Shown: positions 1-14,248, counted from the first letter of the stretch. The stretch: DNA of 64,000 nt from Silene conica (GCA_029255685.2 CM055320.2:13068614-13132613), one strand, 5' to 3'. The notes: generated by a model from the sequence alone, not told the origin. Program-made: numbers and translations.

Positions 1-1572
1 TACATTATAAATTAAATAAACAAATCGATAAACCTAGTTTGTATTATTTTTATTTCTAAGATATACTATTGGCCGATGTAATATATGTGTATTAAATCTC
101 GACTTAACATTCAAACATTAACATGATTAACGTAACTAATTTAACTATCAACAAATAATAGTAACTCCCAATTATAAAAATTCCTCCCAACTATCCCACG
201 ACCATGCAGAAACAAATATTACACAGTAGCTACGTTATAAAACGCACACGCCAACACTGTCCATCTCACTCCCGCGTACCCCACCTTTGCGACTACCTAA
301 CCAGCCATCCACTCCACTGCGGCAGACCTCGGCACCACGGTGGCCCTATTAGACACCACTTGGTCTCTGACCCAGCTACCGCACCCCCCAACAAACACCT
401 ATACAGCCTCCGTCTCCAAATCCCGCAACAACCACACTAGCCCGAACCCGATTCTTAAATCGACCCGTAACATCCTAACCACAACACGCTGCCACCCCTG
501 GACACGACCCCAGTCACCACTGACTAATGGTGTTTCCATGGGTGGTTCTCCTCAACCACAAGCACCACTAGAGGTCGCAACCACCGCAAACAAACCACTC
601 AAACTACCCAATATCCTTATTTTCTCCATGCTCTGTTTTCGTTGGTTTCCTACCACTACTCACGCAACGCCCCCCCAAGACAACCACCAGACCACCACCG
701 TGGTCTATGCCTAACCAGAAACCATACCCCCCAACTCTTTGTCCGGTCAAACAACAAGAAAGGGTGTAGCCACGGGCCCTGTTTTGGTAACTCGCGTAGT
801 CCCCAAACCCCCTGACGGAAACCACCCTAATAACCACCACTACCAAAACCACTAGTCACCCTAGGTATGGTCTCAGTCTCCTACATCCAGGCCTTCAGCG
901 CAACATAATATACTAGCATAAAAATATTATGTAAGGAGTATGAACTTACCGAGGTCGGGGATATCTACGTCGTTTAAGACGACTTTGAACCTCTGAAAAA
1001 CGACTCCTTTTTGTGCGTGAGTGTTAGAGTATGGAAGACGAGGGACGGTGTGGGGGGCTTGAGAAACCGACACTAGGTGATTAAATATGGTTGTGGAGAT
1101 TGACGATATATATAGGGAGCGATGTAGGCTACGCCGGGAAGTGTGGAATTGTTTGGTTTCACTTAAAAATATGAATGGAGTGTTGAATGAATATAGAGAA
1201 ATTATAGAATGGATGTAGAGAGGATGTATAACGTAAATACGGTATGAATGCGCATGAAGTTTGAACGAAATGTAATTGGTTGTTAGTGCATGAATATGAA
1301 AATTAATCAATGAACATGAATGTTTGGTTGTGAAAGAATGAACACGGAGCATGTTTAGTTTTATTATTAAATATTACGTACGTACATAAAATATATTTAT
1401 TTACTCACTAACTATCGTTATCACATAATATCGCTTATCGTGCCTTTATTTATCGCTTTGCGATACGTAAATTTATAAACTAAATACGTAAATTACATAA
1501 ATATATATGTATTTAAATTATATATAAGTCGAAAATACGCGTTATTTTATTCTTGAAAGACGGGGTATTACA
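1..1572 (-). mobile_element. Probable Ty3/gypsy LTR edge and flank
   Basis: The right edge at 1561-1572 reads cggggtattaca, the reverse complement of TGTAATACCCCG, a start typical of plant Ty3/gypsy (Tekay/Retand-like) LTRs. It would therefore be an LTR read on the minus strand. The segment at 200-900 is unusually C-rich on the plus strand, and 1380-1560 is very AT-rich. No coding domain is visible: open frames at 204-714, 604-852 and 927-1352 show no known motif. The left limit is not visible and the call rests mainly on the terminal motif. Confidence 0.3.
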
Positions 1573-2881
1573 GAGAAAACCACTCATGATATGATCAAAT
1601 GCAAGTACGACCTGCAAGACACCTTGCATTGAGCGGGAGATGATGTAATAGGACAAGAGAATTGGTGACGCACACTTGTCGAGGACAAGTGGGAGATTGT
1701 TGGGAAATGTGTGCTCAACAATAGTACGATCACGTCAGTGAATATTAATCATTGATAAATCTACAATAAGAATACTCTTGGGACTGATTCTTTATCATAT
1801 AGTCAACTGATCAACATTAATCGATAATGATTTGCTTGCTAGAGTTTGACATTACTGTCGTATGACGGTGGTGATCAGTTGATCCCTTTAGGTCACACCT
1901 TTAGGACAACTCTATTAATAGAAAATGATATAACTGTATATTGATACGAGTCATATCGATCCTAGTTAATATTACATGTAAGGAGAATATTTATAATATG
2001 ATTATAAATTGTGAGATTTTAGTAAATGAAATGTCATTACTAAAATTAAATGTTTATGAAACATTATTTCGAGAATGAATTAATTATATTAGAAATGTTT
2101 TAATATAATAAAATTATTAATCGGATTATTACTTGTTACATGAATTAAAGTTTAAATTAGTTTAACTTATAAAATTTTATTGTTCATTATACATTTTGAT
2201 ATATGAACATTATTTTGTGACATGGACCGTGTGAGGTGGTCACAATCGACATATTACAAATTGTGTGTTCTAACATTTTATGAGATAAAAATAAGATAAA
2301 CATTTTATATTCACTTTTGCATGTGATGCCAAGTGGTGTTGGCTTGGTGCCCATGCATACGACACCCTAACCAACCGGCCACCCAAATGGAGAAGAGAAA
2401 AAGAGTTGTTTTTCCACTTCTCAATATTCATTCTTCATTCTTGTTTTTGTGCATGAGGTTTTGAAATAAGAAGAAATAATTGGTTTTCTCTCTTATTATT
2501 TTAGCAGTGTACTTCCTCCATTTATCCATCAATATTTGATATTGTTATACATAGTAATATTATTATTAGATAATAATAAGAAACTAGGTTATTTGTGTGA
2601 GTTTCTAGCAAAATCAAACACAAATATTATTAGAGTGTGTCTTGGTGTTAACTCACTGGAGGTCTTCTACTTTGGGGACTAAGGAGGATCAATCCGAGAT
2701 TTTAAGCTCAAGAACAAACAAAGAAGGTGTCTTTGTTTGTGCCCTTTTAGCCGAAATAAAATCAATGTAAGGAAAATTATTTCTCTAATTTTCGGTTTGT
2801 TTAAGTTATGCATGCATAAGATCTTTCATATTATGAGATTATTTATTTAGTCTGACTAAATCGAGTTTAAGAAACCCAACA
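1573..2881 (+). mobile_element. Ty1/copia 3' end with its LTR
   Basis: A 125-bp scrap of internal sequence ends in a purine-rich tract (gaggacaagtgggagat, 1681-1697), the usual 3' end of copia elements. It is followed by an LTR-like block at 1698-2881 that opens TGTTGGGAAATG and closes AAACCCAACA, so the ends are inverted TGTTGGG/CCCAACA. Nothing of pol remains upstream, where a gypsy-like LTR edge lies. The element is broken; only its last part is here. Confidence 0.6.
1698..2881 (+). repeat. Copia 3' LTR
   Basis: 1184-bp LTR with perfect TGTTGGG/CCCAACA terminal inverted repeats, adjoining a polypurine tract on its left. No partner LTR is in the window, so no age can be estimated. Confidence 0.55.
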
Positions 2882-3545
2882 TGTTCATCAATTCAAATCA
2901 GCATCATCAATCCATCATCATCGTCATTATATGCAGCTAAAATTCATCGTCAAAATGTCTGAAATCGAAAACAACAGCTAATCATTGTCCTCAACCGGTG
3001 ACACAATAGGCCACTTTCGACTTGTTCGGATTCGTCCTTGAGAAAAATTCTTGGTCATATTCATAAGCTAGCATGCCTTTCTCGTCATCCGAATCAAACC
3101 ATTCATAATTTGGAATGATTAAGTGATTGAATAATGATTATGAAGATGGCGAATTAGTATTTGTGAATTGGTTAAGAATATAAGAGAAAAGGAAAGATAT
3201 GTGTGATATGCATAGGAAAATATAAGAGAGAAGGAGAGATATGTGTGATATGCAGAGGAATAAAAGTGATTTGATTTTTATAACAGGACAAGCCGCTACC
3301 TAGCCCAGTGGCTTGCCTGTCTTTTCATTGTTTCGTTTTTTAGGAAAACCGCTCGCTTATCTAGCGGTTTTGTTTAAAAAAACTTAAAAATAAATAAAAT
3401 GATGACGTGGACCCATTTGTAAGAAATAGTTTCAAATGAGCCTCAAAGCGATAATTAGTTTGTTAAATAACGTCATTTTGTCGAAAAGTTCTGATTCTTG
3501 TATATTTGTATGCATTTATATATCGCAAATCAATCAATCAATCAA
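2882..3545. other. Intergenic stretch
   Basis: No gene or clear transposon end seen. It holds a CATCAT-rich run near 2895-2930, a hairpin at 3345-3371 (AAAACCGCT, 9-base loop, AGCGGTTTT), and a short (TCAA)n run at 3527-3548 just before the Helitron. Confidence 0.4.
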
Positions 3546-6500
3546 TCAATATATATATAATTAAAGCAGACTTTTTTTGAGCGACGTGGTAGTCTCCAAG
3601 TATTACAAAACACTATATTTATAAATAATAATTTATGTATAATTTTTCAATTACAATTAGAAAATAAGAAATAATAAATTATTTACAATTTTTCTATTAA
3701 AATCAGAAAAGTTAGAAAATAGTTGATTAAATAATAATTTATTTGTAATTTTCCTATTAGAATTAGAAAATAAGAAAATAATAAATTAATTACAATTTTT
3801 TTATTAGAATTAGAGAATGGTAGATTATTTATAAATTCCTACTAAATTTAGAACAATATTATTATTTAAGATTTGTATACTTACTATATAAGGTTATTAA
3901 TTTTATTCAATATTTCTATTATATATGAAAATAATAAATTATTTACAATTTTTCTATTAAAATTAGAAAATTAGAAAATAGATGATTACATAATAATTTA
4001 TTTATAATTTTTCTATTAGAATTAGAAAATAAGAAAATAATAAATTAATCACAATTTTTCTATTAGAATTAGAAAATGGTTGATTATTTATAAATTTCCT
4101 ATTAGATTTAGAACAATACTACTGTATTATTTAAGATTTGTATACTTACTATATATAGAGTTATAAACTTTATTCAATATTTCTATTAAATATGAAAATC
4201 GGAAATGAGTTAAAAAAATAATTGCTTATTTACAGATTTTTTTATTAGACTTTTAACGGCATTCTTTAATATTTATAAACTTACTATTTAAGTTTATTAA
4301 CTTTATTCCACCTTTAACTCAGTTTGTCTTCGTCTTAACATTAAAATGGGTAAAAAATGATTCCACTTGGAAATATAAAACAAAATTTGTTACTTTTCCT
4401 TATACATTATGTTTTTATCTTTTCCATATTACTTGACCCTTCTTAAATTTAAAATAAATACCCCGTCTTAATTAAAAATTTGTGGAACTAATAAATGAAA
4501 GTACTTAAGTGTTAAATATTATATTTTAGGCTTTCGTACTTAACAATGCGAAATAAATGAGATAATTTCTTTAATTAAGTAAAAATGGAAATAAGACAAA
4601 TGTCAAATATACTATACTTTAGGAATCTAAATATAAATATTAAAGATAACAATGATTATTTAGATAGATCAAGTGGAATAATTGTGTGGTTGACATTTAT
4701 TTTAGACATTTATTTTAAATGAATATTAAAAGGCATTTCATAAATAACAAAATATTTTTTTCTTGGATATTTTCATTTTATTCTTTATAGATGAGACATT
4801 ATTTTATAGAGTGATGTATTTTTTACGAGGGTAGGGGTAGATATATTTTGAGGGAGGAGGTAAGTGTCTTAAGGGGTAGGGTTAGGCTCCGACGTTTAAA
4901 AGTGAAATTTGAATAGTACAATAAAATCACGATAGACCGGGGTAGTTCGGGGTAGGGATGGCAATGGATCGGGTTTTGCGAGATCTAAATCCGATCCACT
5001 TTTTTACTGGATCACCGATTCATATCCAAACCCGATCCATATCAAAAAGTCAATGATCCATATTCAATCCACCATTTTTTATATCATCCATATCCATACC
5101 CGATCCATGATCCAATCCAAAACCCTATCCAAAACCCGTTCCATATCCATTTCAAACCCGATCCATACCCATTTCAAAATCCAATTCATACCCATTTCAA
5201 AGCGCACACATTATAGTTGTAATTCCGTTATCCATAACCCGATCCATATCAGTTCGGTTGCCTTTACTTCGATAAACGTTAGACCTTATTCTTTTATACT
5301 TGAAATCTTACTCTTTAAGTTCGGTCCAACTCTATAGCCTAAAGTTAATATAAACTCTTTTAAGTTTAGTTTAGTTCAGCTCAATTGAGCTTATATATGT
5401 AAAGTTTAACTCCTATAAGTTCGATTCAGAAAACTTTAGTTCAATTCATACTTATTTTCCTACAACTTCAGCTTCTATAAATCCAATTCAACTCCAATAA
5501 GTTTGGTTCAGTTCCTACGAGTTTAGTTCAACTCAGCTCCTCTAAGTTCATTTCAGCAGATATAAGTTTAATTCAGTAAATTTAAATTCAAAAGAACAAG
5601 GTCTTTCCTAATTATAATTTAGTTCGTCTTAAAAGATAATTTGAACATTTAGTAGTGGTAGTATCGTTAGTGTTATGAATAGTTTATGAGCTTTATTATT
5701 GTAAAATTTATGAGCTTTAATGAAATTTATGAGGTTCTTCACATTAATCTATCATGTTAGAGATCTTTAATTCAATATGCTATTGTGAGATTATCGAACT
5801 TGAGAATTTGTATTCTTCTTAATAATTTAGTTAAATTATTAATAAAATGACATATTTCACCTAACAAGTATTGATATAACTGATGAAATACAAAATTTTC
5901 TCCAATAGTTAAAATGATATAGAGTTCACCTAACAAGTATTGGTATAATAGAACCACTCGAAAAATCTAATAGTAAAAATGCAGATATGTAGTATAGACC
6001 TCCTTTGGGAGTAGGGCGAAATCAATATCTAGTCAATTTAATTAATTAATTAATTAATTAATTAATAATAATAATAAATGTGTTTTAAGAAAAAGAATGA
6101 GATTAATTAAGATTGGTTTTTTTGGATCGCGTTAAATCTGGAAAAAATAGATATGGATCGAATTTGGATCGGGTTAAAGGTGGATATGAATCGGTTTCGG
6201 GACGGTGATGGATCTTAAGTGGATCAGATGGATCAGGTCGGTTATGGTTATGAAATGGATCGACATGGATTTGGTTCGGGTATTTTTTGGGTGGATTTGG
6301 ATTCGGGTTCTAACTAATGGATATGGATATGGGTTTTAAACCATGGATTTAGATCGGTAAATTTTCATCGGATCGGTTCGGTTTCGGTTCGATACTGAAC
6401 AAATTGCCATCCCTAGTTCGGGGATACAATTGATGATTATGATGATCAAGTTGGTTAGTTGGGTTGTCAAGTTTCGATTTAATGAATATAAATATATAAT

Positions 6501-9500
6501 TATAAATATAAAAAATAAAGAATACAATGACGTACGTGAATAAAGCGGAGTAACTGTGTTGGTGAGATGAAATTTAATTGTGTGTTAGAAAGTATTTCAT
6601 AAACAACAAAGTAATGACGAATAAAAGATGTTTCCGAGATGGATAGATTAAGGAGTAAAAAGATCGAAATTATTTTTAATCATTGTATTAGATAATTAAT
6701 TATAGTTTAATTTATTATAGTCTGTATTCCTATTATTCCTCCATATTTTCAACTTATTTTTTAAAATAAGATATTGTCTTATAGGATAGTGATTCATTTT
6801 ACATTAGATCTGTCGATTTTTGTTTTTAGGAATGGGGGTAGATAGGCCAGGTCTCAAGGGATGAAATAAGTGTTTTGGGGGTAGGTTTACTCTCTCACGT
6901 TTAAGTGTGATTTGAGTTGTACACAAAAATGTCTATAGGTTATGGTTATTCAGGGATATAGTTGATTCTGTTGGTTAGTTAGGTGAGAAAGCTACGCAGA
7001 ATACCTGAATGGTATGGAAAAATGGTATGTGTGTACTAAGGTTATGATTAGAACAACTGAGAAAGTAAGTGGATAAATTTTATTTCAAAGTTCTATTTTT
7101 GTGAAAATGACAGAGACATAAATGTTATAAAAATAGGTTAAAAATATATGAAGTAACATGTATATATACTCAATTTTGATTGTTATAGGGTGGAAGTTTA
7201 TTTTACATTAGATATGTCTATATTTTTTAGGGTGTGGGTAAATGGGTCTTGAGAGAGGAGATAAGTGTCTTAGGGGGTATGGTTACTCTCCGACGTTGAA
7301 TAATATGATTTGAGTAGTGCAAGTAAATATCGTTAGACTGGAGTTTCCATTGATAAATTTTACAATTGATTTTGATGGTTAAGTTAGTTAGGTGGGTGAG
7401 AAGGGTAATCGACGGGTAGGATTATTCTACGACGTTTACGAGTGTGATTTAAGAGATTAAATATATTCAATTCATATGTGGGGTACGGTTGAGGTTGTTC
7501 AAGGATAAGGATATGGTTATGGTTGATTCTGATGGGGTTGGTTGGTTAGTCGGGCGCGAAGGGTTAAATATGAAAAATGGTGGGTAACGTGAGATATTGA
7601 TTGGAGAAGGTAAATAGATAAATTTTATTTGGAAAGTGTATTATATAAAAATATGAACTGACAAATTATATAAATATTGGTTTAAAACTTTTAAAAGATC
7701 ATCTGTGTAAACTCAATTTTGTTTCTTCGTTAAAAATAAAACTAAACAATCAAATGTTACACTCATCTAATTGAATGCTCTCTTGGATCGGAGCATAAAT
7801 TTTAATGTTGAATGACTTTAAAATGTTTTGTGTGCTATTAAAATTAGAAAATAAAAGATAATAAAGTATTTACGATTTTTCTATTAGAACTAGAAATATT
7901 GTTGATTATAAAAAAACAAGTTATTTACCACCTTCCTGTTATAATTAGAAAACAATAAATTATTTATAATTTTTCTATTCGAATTAAGAAATAATTAATT
8001 ATGTAACATTTTATACCCTTTATTAAATTTAGAAAATTATATTCTTTAATATCTGTATGCTTTTTATTTAATTTTTTTTAACTCTTTTCAACTTTTCTAA
8101 TAAACATGATAATCAGAAATGGGAGGAAATGAACTAACTCAGTTTGTTTTCCTTAAAATGGGACTCTGTCTTAACATTATAACGGGTCAAAAGACGTCAC
8201 AAATCTGTTACTTTTCTTTATGCATCATGGTTTTATATCTTATCCATATTATTGACCTTTCTTAAACTTAAAATGTATATATGCTCTTAATTAAGAATTT
8301 GTGTATCTAATATAAAATATTTGGATATATAGTTCTATACAAATTTCTGCCTAAAAGAAACGTATACTAACTAACCTAACCATTCATCAAATGTATCGCT
8401 GAAGAATTGTATAGAATTATATTATTTATGGGGGGAGTAAAGAACACAATGATGATATAGGTAGATCAGGTGAAGTAATTGTGTGGATGAAATGAAATGT
8501 AGATTAGTATTAGACGGTATTTGATAAGCAACAAAGTAATGTAAAATTAAAAGAATTTCCGAAACGAAGACGTCGTAAGAAGACCAAAATTATTTGTTTG
8601 TCATAGTTATAAGATTAGAGTTTATAGTTTGTATTATATCTCCACCCATACATATTTTAAACTTTTTTTACAGATGGACATGGTCTTATATGGTGTGAGT
8701 TGATTTTACATTGGATGTGTCGTTTTGTTGATCAACAAGTTGGTTAGTTGGGTGAAAAGGATACGATGAATGCCTGAATGATGTGGAAAATGAGGGGGTA
8801 TGTAGGAAGAAAACTAATGAAGTAGATAAATTTTATTTCAAGGTTGTATTATGTGTAAATGACATAGGCATATACGCTATAAAAACAGGTTTCAAATATC
8901 TAAGACATCATGTTTGTAAACTCAAATTTGTTTTTCTATGTTAAGCACAAAAATACGTAATCAAATGTTAATAAATGTCATGTCAATATAGTATTATTAA
9001 CTTTTAACTAGACTATGTTTTTTGTCTTGGTGATCGATTAAAAAAAACATCATGATTTACAGTTTACACCCAATTCCAATGTAACATCTCGGGGGTGTTG
9101 CATCCTCCATTAATTCCTTGCCACTTCTCTCCTACCTCATTTGTTAACTAAACAAAAAATTGCATGTCTTTGTTACCCCGTCAAACACATCTCATTCAAA
9201 CAAAGTCGATTTTGAATGAAAGAGTTAAGTTTCCGATAGATGGATGAACTTTTCAAATGGAGAGCTAACTTTGAGGGATAAGTCTAGGTGTTTCGTGAAG
9301 GAGGGGTAAGTTGAATATTTTAGGCGTGTATTGGAAAGTAGAAGAAGGGTGTCGATGATGAATTGGATGGTTGTTTGAGGTAGTTGTAAAGATGACTCCA
9401 TCGCATTTGGTGGTTAATTTAATGATAGGTTAGTAGGCGGGACTTTGGATTGTGGACCGTTTCATATGTTGTTCGAAAGTTAGAGTAGTGGTTTATAGAG

Positions 9501-9791
9501 TTTTTTTTTGTGTGGTATTGAAGATGATTGCGACGAGTTGGGTGGTTAGTTGTATATGTGGATTTAATACGATGGACGCATGATAGGTGTATGGATGATG
9601 GTAGCATTACTGACATAAATGAATATAAACGAGATAATTTTATTAACAAAATATCACATTTATAGAACGAACTAATACGGTTTTTATATCAAGAAATAAA
9701 ATATTTTGATTTTTTTTATTTACATGGTGACAACTTTTATGAATATCACAAATAATTTAGTATCCGTGCATCGCACGGACAAAAATACTAG
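3546..9791 (+). mobile_element. Non-autonomous Helitron
   Basis: The 3' end is canonical. A 7-bp hairpin (TCCGTGC, loop ATC, GCACGGA; 9763-9779) lies 8 bases before the terminal CTAG (9788-9791), and the next base is T as required for insertion between A and T. The 5' end is placed at TC (3546), inside a (TCAA)n run followed by ATATATATAATTAAAG, a typical plant Helitron opening; this end is less certain because of the repeat. The interior is AT-rich and non-coding. It contains repeated blocks of the form tctattagaattagaaaat (3640-4100, 7850-7990) and about four diverged copies of a motif around gtaggGTTAGGCTCCGACGTTTA (about 4870, 6885, 7270, 7410). A hAT element is nested at 4953-6415. No Rep or helicase coding is visible. 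Confidence 0.7.
4953..6415. mobile_element. Non-autonomous hAT element
   Basis: Opens TAGGGATGGCAATGG and closes TTGCCATCCCTA, the hAT (Ac-like) terminal type. It is flanked by a perfect 8-bp duplication GTTCGGGG (4945-4952 and 6416-6423). Subterminal sequence is dense in GATCCATA-type repeats (4985-5175 and 6120-6400). There is no transposase; open frames inside it are low-complexity. It is inserted in the Helitron. Confidence 0.9.
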
Positions 9792-10677
9792 TTCTATATT
9801 ATATAAGGGAAAATGCATTAAATTTGTTGGCTAAGTGAAGTTATTTGACAAATTATTTGTCATTTTGGGGTTCGTTTCAAACTATTTAAGGTCAATGGTA
9901 CATGTTATCGATCGGTTTTATTTTTATCCTAATTTTTGGTAAAACCGTCAGTTAAACTACTGGCTTAACTCTTTTATCTATCAGTCAAACTGGCTAACAT
10001 TTTCAAAATAAATGAAAAGAGAAACAGCTGTGAAGACTAGCTGCTTTCCTCCTTGACATATCAACGATGTTGATGTATGTTATGAAACAAACACCTGCCA
10101 ATGTTTATGAAGGGGTGAACCCATTGGTTTAACTAGCGACTTTCTCCCTTTTTAATTATAAGTAATACAATTATGTAAATGTAATGAAATGACGTTTAAG
10201 TGATGGTTTTACCTAATATTAGAAAATAGAGAAAAGGAGAAAGGTTTTGCGTAGGATTCTTATTATAATAAACTTATACAAGTACATGATTTATATACAC
10301 TTAGAACACAATATTCTCATGCTAAAGATTGCCTTATAAATTTGGTAATAATATTGTACAGTTACAACTAAACGGAATTATTTTTTCACATACGAACTTT
10401 ACTTTTACACATACATTTTTTCATAAATTTTTCATAAGATACCCTTTTTTCTTAAACCTAATCAATTTAGCTTTTCCTTTATTTCTTCCTCTAAAGTTGA
10501 ATCTAATTACTCTAAAAAAATTGCAAAACAAATTATAATTTTACAATTAGTAAAGTAATTGTGAAGTAATTTTGTTGGTCAACAATTATTAATATGATTT
10601 ATTAAAATTATTAGGTTTATTAATTAGGCGTTAATTGTTAATCAATGATTATCCATCCGGGTTTATTGGTTGGTGGT
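9792..10677. other. Intergenic stretch
   Basis: AT-rich sequence between the Helitron and the copia element. No gene, repeat end or RNA gene recognised. The 69-residue frame at 10329-10538 is hydrophobic low-complexity without a motif. Confidence 0.4.
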
Positions 10678-10939
10678 TGTTGAATTCTGATGTATTGAAT
10701 TCTGAAGATATACTCTTTGTGAATGAATGACACAGAGAGTAAATAAGAGTGAATATTATTGATTTGCAAAAGTTAGCTACAGAGTATGTACACTTGCTAT
10801 ATATACTAGTTGTACACTAGAAATATCAGGATATTTACATCTGAACTTGTAACAGAATTGTAACAGAATTTGTAACAAAATGATGAAGGTGAACTTGAAG
10901 CTTCTTACGCATTACTATTGCAATATCAATACTTCAACA
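10678..10939 (-). repeat. Copia LTR (3')
   Basis: Left LTR of the minus-strand copia element; it borders the polypurine tract and is flanked on the left by GTGGT. Confidence 0.9.
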
Positions 10940-10959
10940 TCCGCTCCTCAAGTTGGACG

Positions 10960-11760
10960 TTAAGGTGGAGCATCCACAAGTCCCAACTTGGCAATGAGAT
11001 ACTGAAGTTGTTGTTCACCAATAGCCTAGTAAACACATCTGCCAGTTGTTGAGATGTAGGAACATGAGCAGTAGAGATTATGCCTTCTATAATCTGCTCT
11101 CTTATGTAATGACAATCTAATTTGATATGTTTAGTCCTTTCATGAAAGACTGGGTTCTCTGCAATTTGTTGGGCTGCTTTGTTGTCACAGTGTAAAACAA
11201 CTGGTGTTGGAACACATACTTGTAATTCTTTTAACAATTCGTTTATCAAAACTATCTCACTAGCTGTATGGCTCATACTTCTGTAATCAGACTCATCTGA
11301 AGATTTGCTCACTATGGGTTGCTTCTTTGTCTTCCACAATATTAATGATCTCCCAAGTGATATGCAATAATCAGTTAAGGACCTGCCTGTATATGCACAA
11401 GAACCCCAATCTGCATCACAGTGACTCTGTAATATCAACTCAGTTTGTGCAGGATAGAACAGACCATAGTTCAGTGTTCCTTTCAAATATCGTATCAAGT
11501 GAACTGCAGCATTCAGATGTGGCTGTCTTGGCTCCCCCAAAAATTGACTTAATTGTTTTACACTGTAGCTTATATCAGGTCTGGTAAGTTTCAAGTACAA
11601 CAGTCTCCCAATTATCCTTCTGTAATACTCTGGGTTTTCTAGCAGTTGTCCTTCATGAGTAGACAGCTTCAAACCTGTGGGTAACGGAAATTTAGCAGAT
11701 TTTGCTTCTGTCATCTTGGAATCCTTTAAGATATCTATAATATACTTCCTTTGATTCAAT
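10960..11760 (-). mobile_element. Copia RT end and RNase H part
   Basis: The encoded peptide shows the usual copia order at the end of pol: LLYLKLTRPDISYSV, then SHCDADWGSC (RNase H acidic site), HCDNKAAQQIAENPVFHERT and LDCHYIREQI. This is the fossil RT/RNase H end of the 10678-14510 element. Confidence 0.85.
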
Positions 11761-11869
11761 AATATACCATTGGTAGATCTTGCAGCTTATATGCCAAGAA
11801 AGTACCTTAGTTGTCCCAAATCCTTAATGGTAAAAGCCTCACTAAGCATATCTTTGCAACATCTGGTTG

Positions 11870-12560
11870 CTCTATCTGGTTGCTGCAAGAATCGTATCCC
11901 CCCAAAATTTCTTAGGCAAACCAGCCTGTCTTCTAAGTGCACGGGCTACCTCAAGCAAATGCCTCTGCTTTCTCACAACCTTTCCATTCTGTTGAGGGTT
12001 ACCAGGAATGGTTGTTTGATGAATTATCCCATGATCAGCCAATAACTGATCACAGGTCTGCTGAAGCACTTTAGTACCATTATCAGATCTAAAAACCTTA
12101 ACATGAGTAGCAAACTGAGTTTGCACATAAGCAATGAAGTGACCAATAGTCTGACGAACTAACTCTTTACTCTTAAGGAGCATTGTCCATGTAAGTCTGC
12201 TATAGTCATCAACAACGGTAAGAAAGTAAGATGCACCATTGGGAGATAGAACTCTATATGGTCCCCAAAGGTCTACATGAATGAGCTCAAAAGGAGCTTT
12301 GGTTATGGAAGTGCTAATAGAAAAAGTGCTTTTGTGGTGCTTAGCTAGTAGACAAGTATCACAATGAATGTGTTTTTCACTAACAACAAGCTTAGTATGA
12401 GGCATGGCAACATGTTTCAGAGTAGACATGGCACTATGGCCTAATGTAGCATGCAGAAGAAGTGCATCAGTAGATGTAGCATTAACTGAAATGAGATGAC
12501 TGCTAGTTACATCAGAATTACACTTAGTTATTGTGTTTCTAGAGAGATGATATAGTCCAG
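11870..12560 (-). mobile_element. Copia integrase part
   Basis: The peptide contains the GAG-pre-integrase motif LLHATLGH with CDTCLLAKHH, then the integrase core (FELIHVDLWGPY, FLTVVDDYSRLTW, FRSDNGTK, TPGNPQQNGKV-like). Part of the 10678-14510 fossil copia. Confidence 0.85.
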
Positions 12561-13149
12561 CAAACTTCTGGCCAGAACACAAGACTTCTTCAGTTATACT
12601 GTTCTGTATTAAACAGTCATCAGGTGTAAATTTAGCAGATAGTCTTGCAGTACTCAACAACCTCCCAAGAGATAACAAATTATGCTAGAAATCAAGAAGA
12701 TATAAGACATCATGAAGGGTGAGTTTAGCATTAAAATGCACACTACCAACGTAGGCAACATGCTTTATTTGTCCATCAGGTAAGGTGACAACCAGAAGCT
12801 TCAATAGCTTTCTAACATTAGTTAGATTAGTAACTTTGTAAGTCATATGGTCAGAAGCTCTTGAGTTCTATTATCCAATTCTCAATGATTAATGCATTAT
12901 CAGCAATATGAGCACTAGCAGCAAAAGGAACACATGAGAAATGAGAGGGACCAACATTATCAGTATTTGATTGAGACTGACATTGAGACTGCAACTTGAA
13001 TATTTCTTTGGCAACAACTTGCACAAACGATGCATCAAGTTCTTGTGCAGGTATATTGACAGACTCAAAAGGAGTGTCAGCTTCATAAGCTTGTGCTTCC
13101 TCCACATTGCCAGCAAAATTCTTGGTGGAACCTTCATGTTGAGTATAAG

Positions 13150-14090
13150 GCTGCTTTTGAGTAGAGTTTGTATGCTTGGGTTGCTCCCTTTTGTGAACCC
13201 AGTAATACTCAAGTGTGTGGCCTCCCTTCTCACAACGAGTACGATAATAAGCAGGTTTCTCTGGTTTATCTGCTTGATTGCTTGAGCTATCATACTTCAC
13301 CTTCCTGCCATCACGTCTTCATGCATACATTCTTGGGGACATTAGAATTAGCATCAAGAGCAATGCTATCTGAGTTATGCACTGGAATAGGAGGAGAGGT
13401 GATATTCATCTGAACCTCAACTTGATGAATTTTGGCATAAACCTGATTAATGTTTGGCAATGGATCCAAAGCAAGAATCTGACTACGAATAACATCATAC
13501 TTCCAATGCAATCCCATGAGAAAATCAAGAATGTGATGTGTATTCTCCCTGGCCACAATCTTCTTAAGGAGATGACAGGTACAATCAGCAATAGCACCAT
13601 AATCACATTCAGGTAATGGATCCAGAGACCGTATATCCTCCCAACCAGAACAAAGTTTCGCATAATATTCAACAACAGTAAGATCATCCTGTTTGATTTG
13701 ATGAATCTCTTGGCGTAATTGATACAGATATGAAGCATTTGATTGATTGAAACGCTCATTAAGCTCCTCCCAAAACTGCTTGCTTGATGTAACATAAGAG
13801 AAACTCTTAACAATTTCTTCAGTAAGAAGAACTGAATCCAGCGCATCACAGTATAATCTGTCCTTATCCAATCATGATAAGTAGAATCAGATTCAGCTGG
13901 TTTAGCACAAGCTCCATTGATGAAACCAAGCTTATTCTTGGAAATCAACGCAACACGCATGTTTCGCGACCAATGAAGAAATGATTTTCCATTGAAAACC
14001 TGTGGAAGTAGCTGAAGATGAGACTAATCACCATTAGTGAGGTGAAGAGGATTTTTGTAAACAGATGAAGGCAAAGGTGTAGATGTCGCC
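13150..14090 (-). mobile_element. Copia gag part
   Basis: The minus strand encodes a copia gag of the UBN2 type (for example QFWEELNERFNQSNASYLYQ and VVEYYAKLCSGWEDI). Its beginning lies near 14090, shortly downstream of the primer site. Part of the 10678-14510 fossil. Confidence 0.75.
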
Positions 14091-14248
14091 ATGATTAATT
14101 GTTTCTGATGCTCAGAAAGAAGAAGATGCAGCGGAAAAATTGATTTATAAGATGAATTGATGGGAATTTCACAAGATTTGATGTAAGAAAAACATCAATG
14201 GTGATGAATTAATTATCTAATCAGGATCAAAACTTGACGATGATACCA

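Noticed and set aside
204-852. Overlapping open frames on both strands in a C-rich stretch
   Set aside because: No start context, family motif or splice structure; the peptides are biased in composition (His/Pro/Thr or Val/Gly).
3345-3371. 9-bp stem hairpin as a transcription terminator or Helitron end
   Set aside because: No gene ends before it, no CTAG follows it and plant nuclear genes do not use such terminators.
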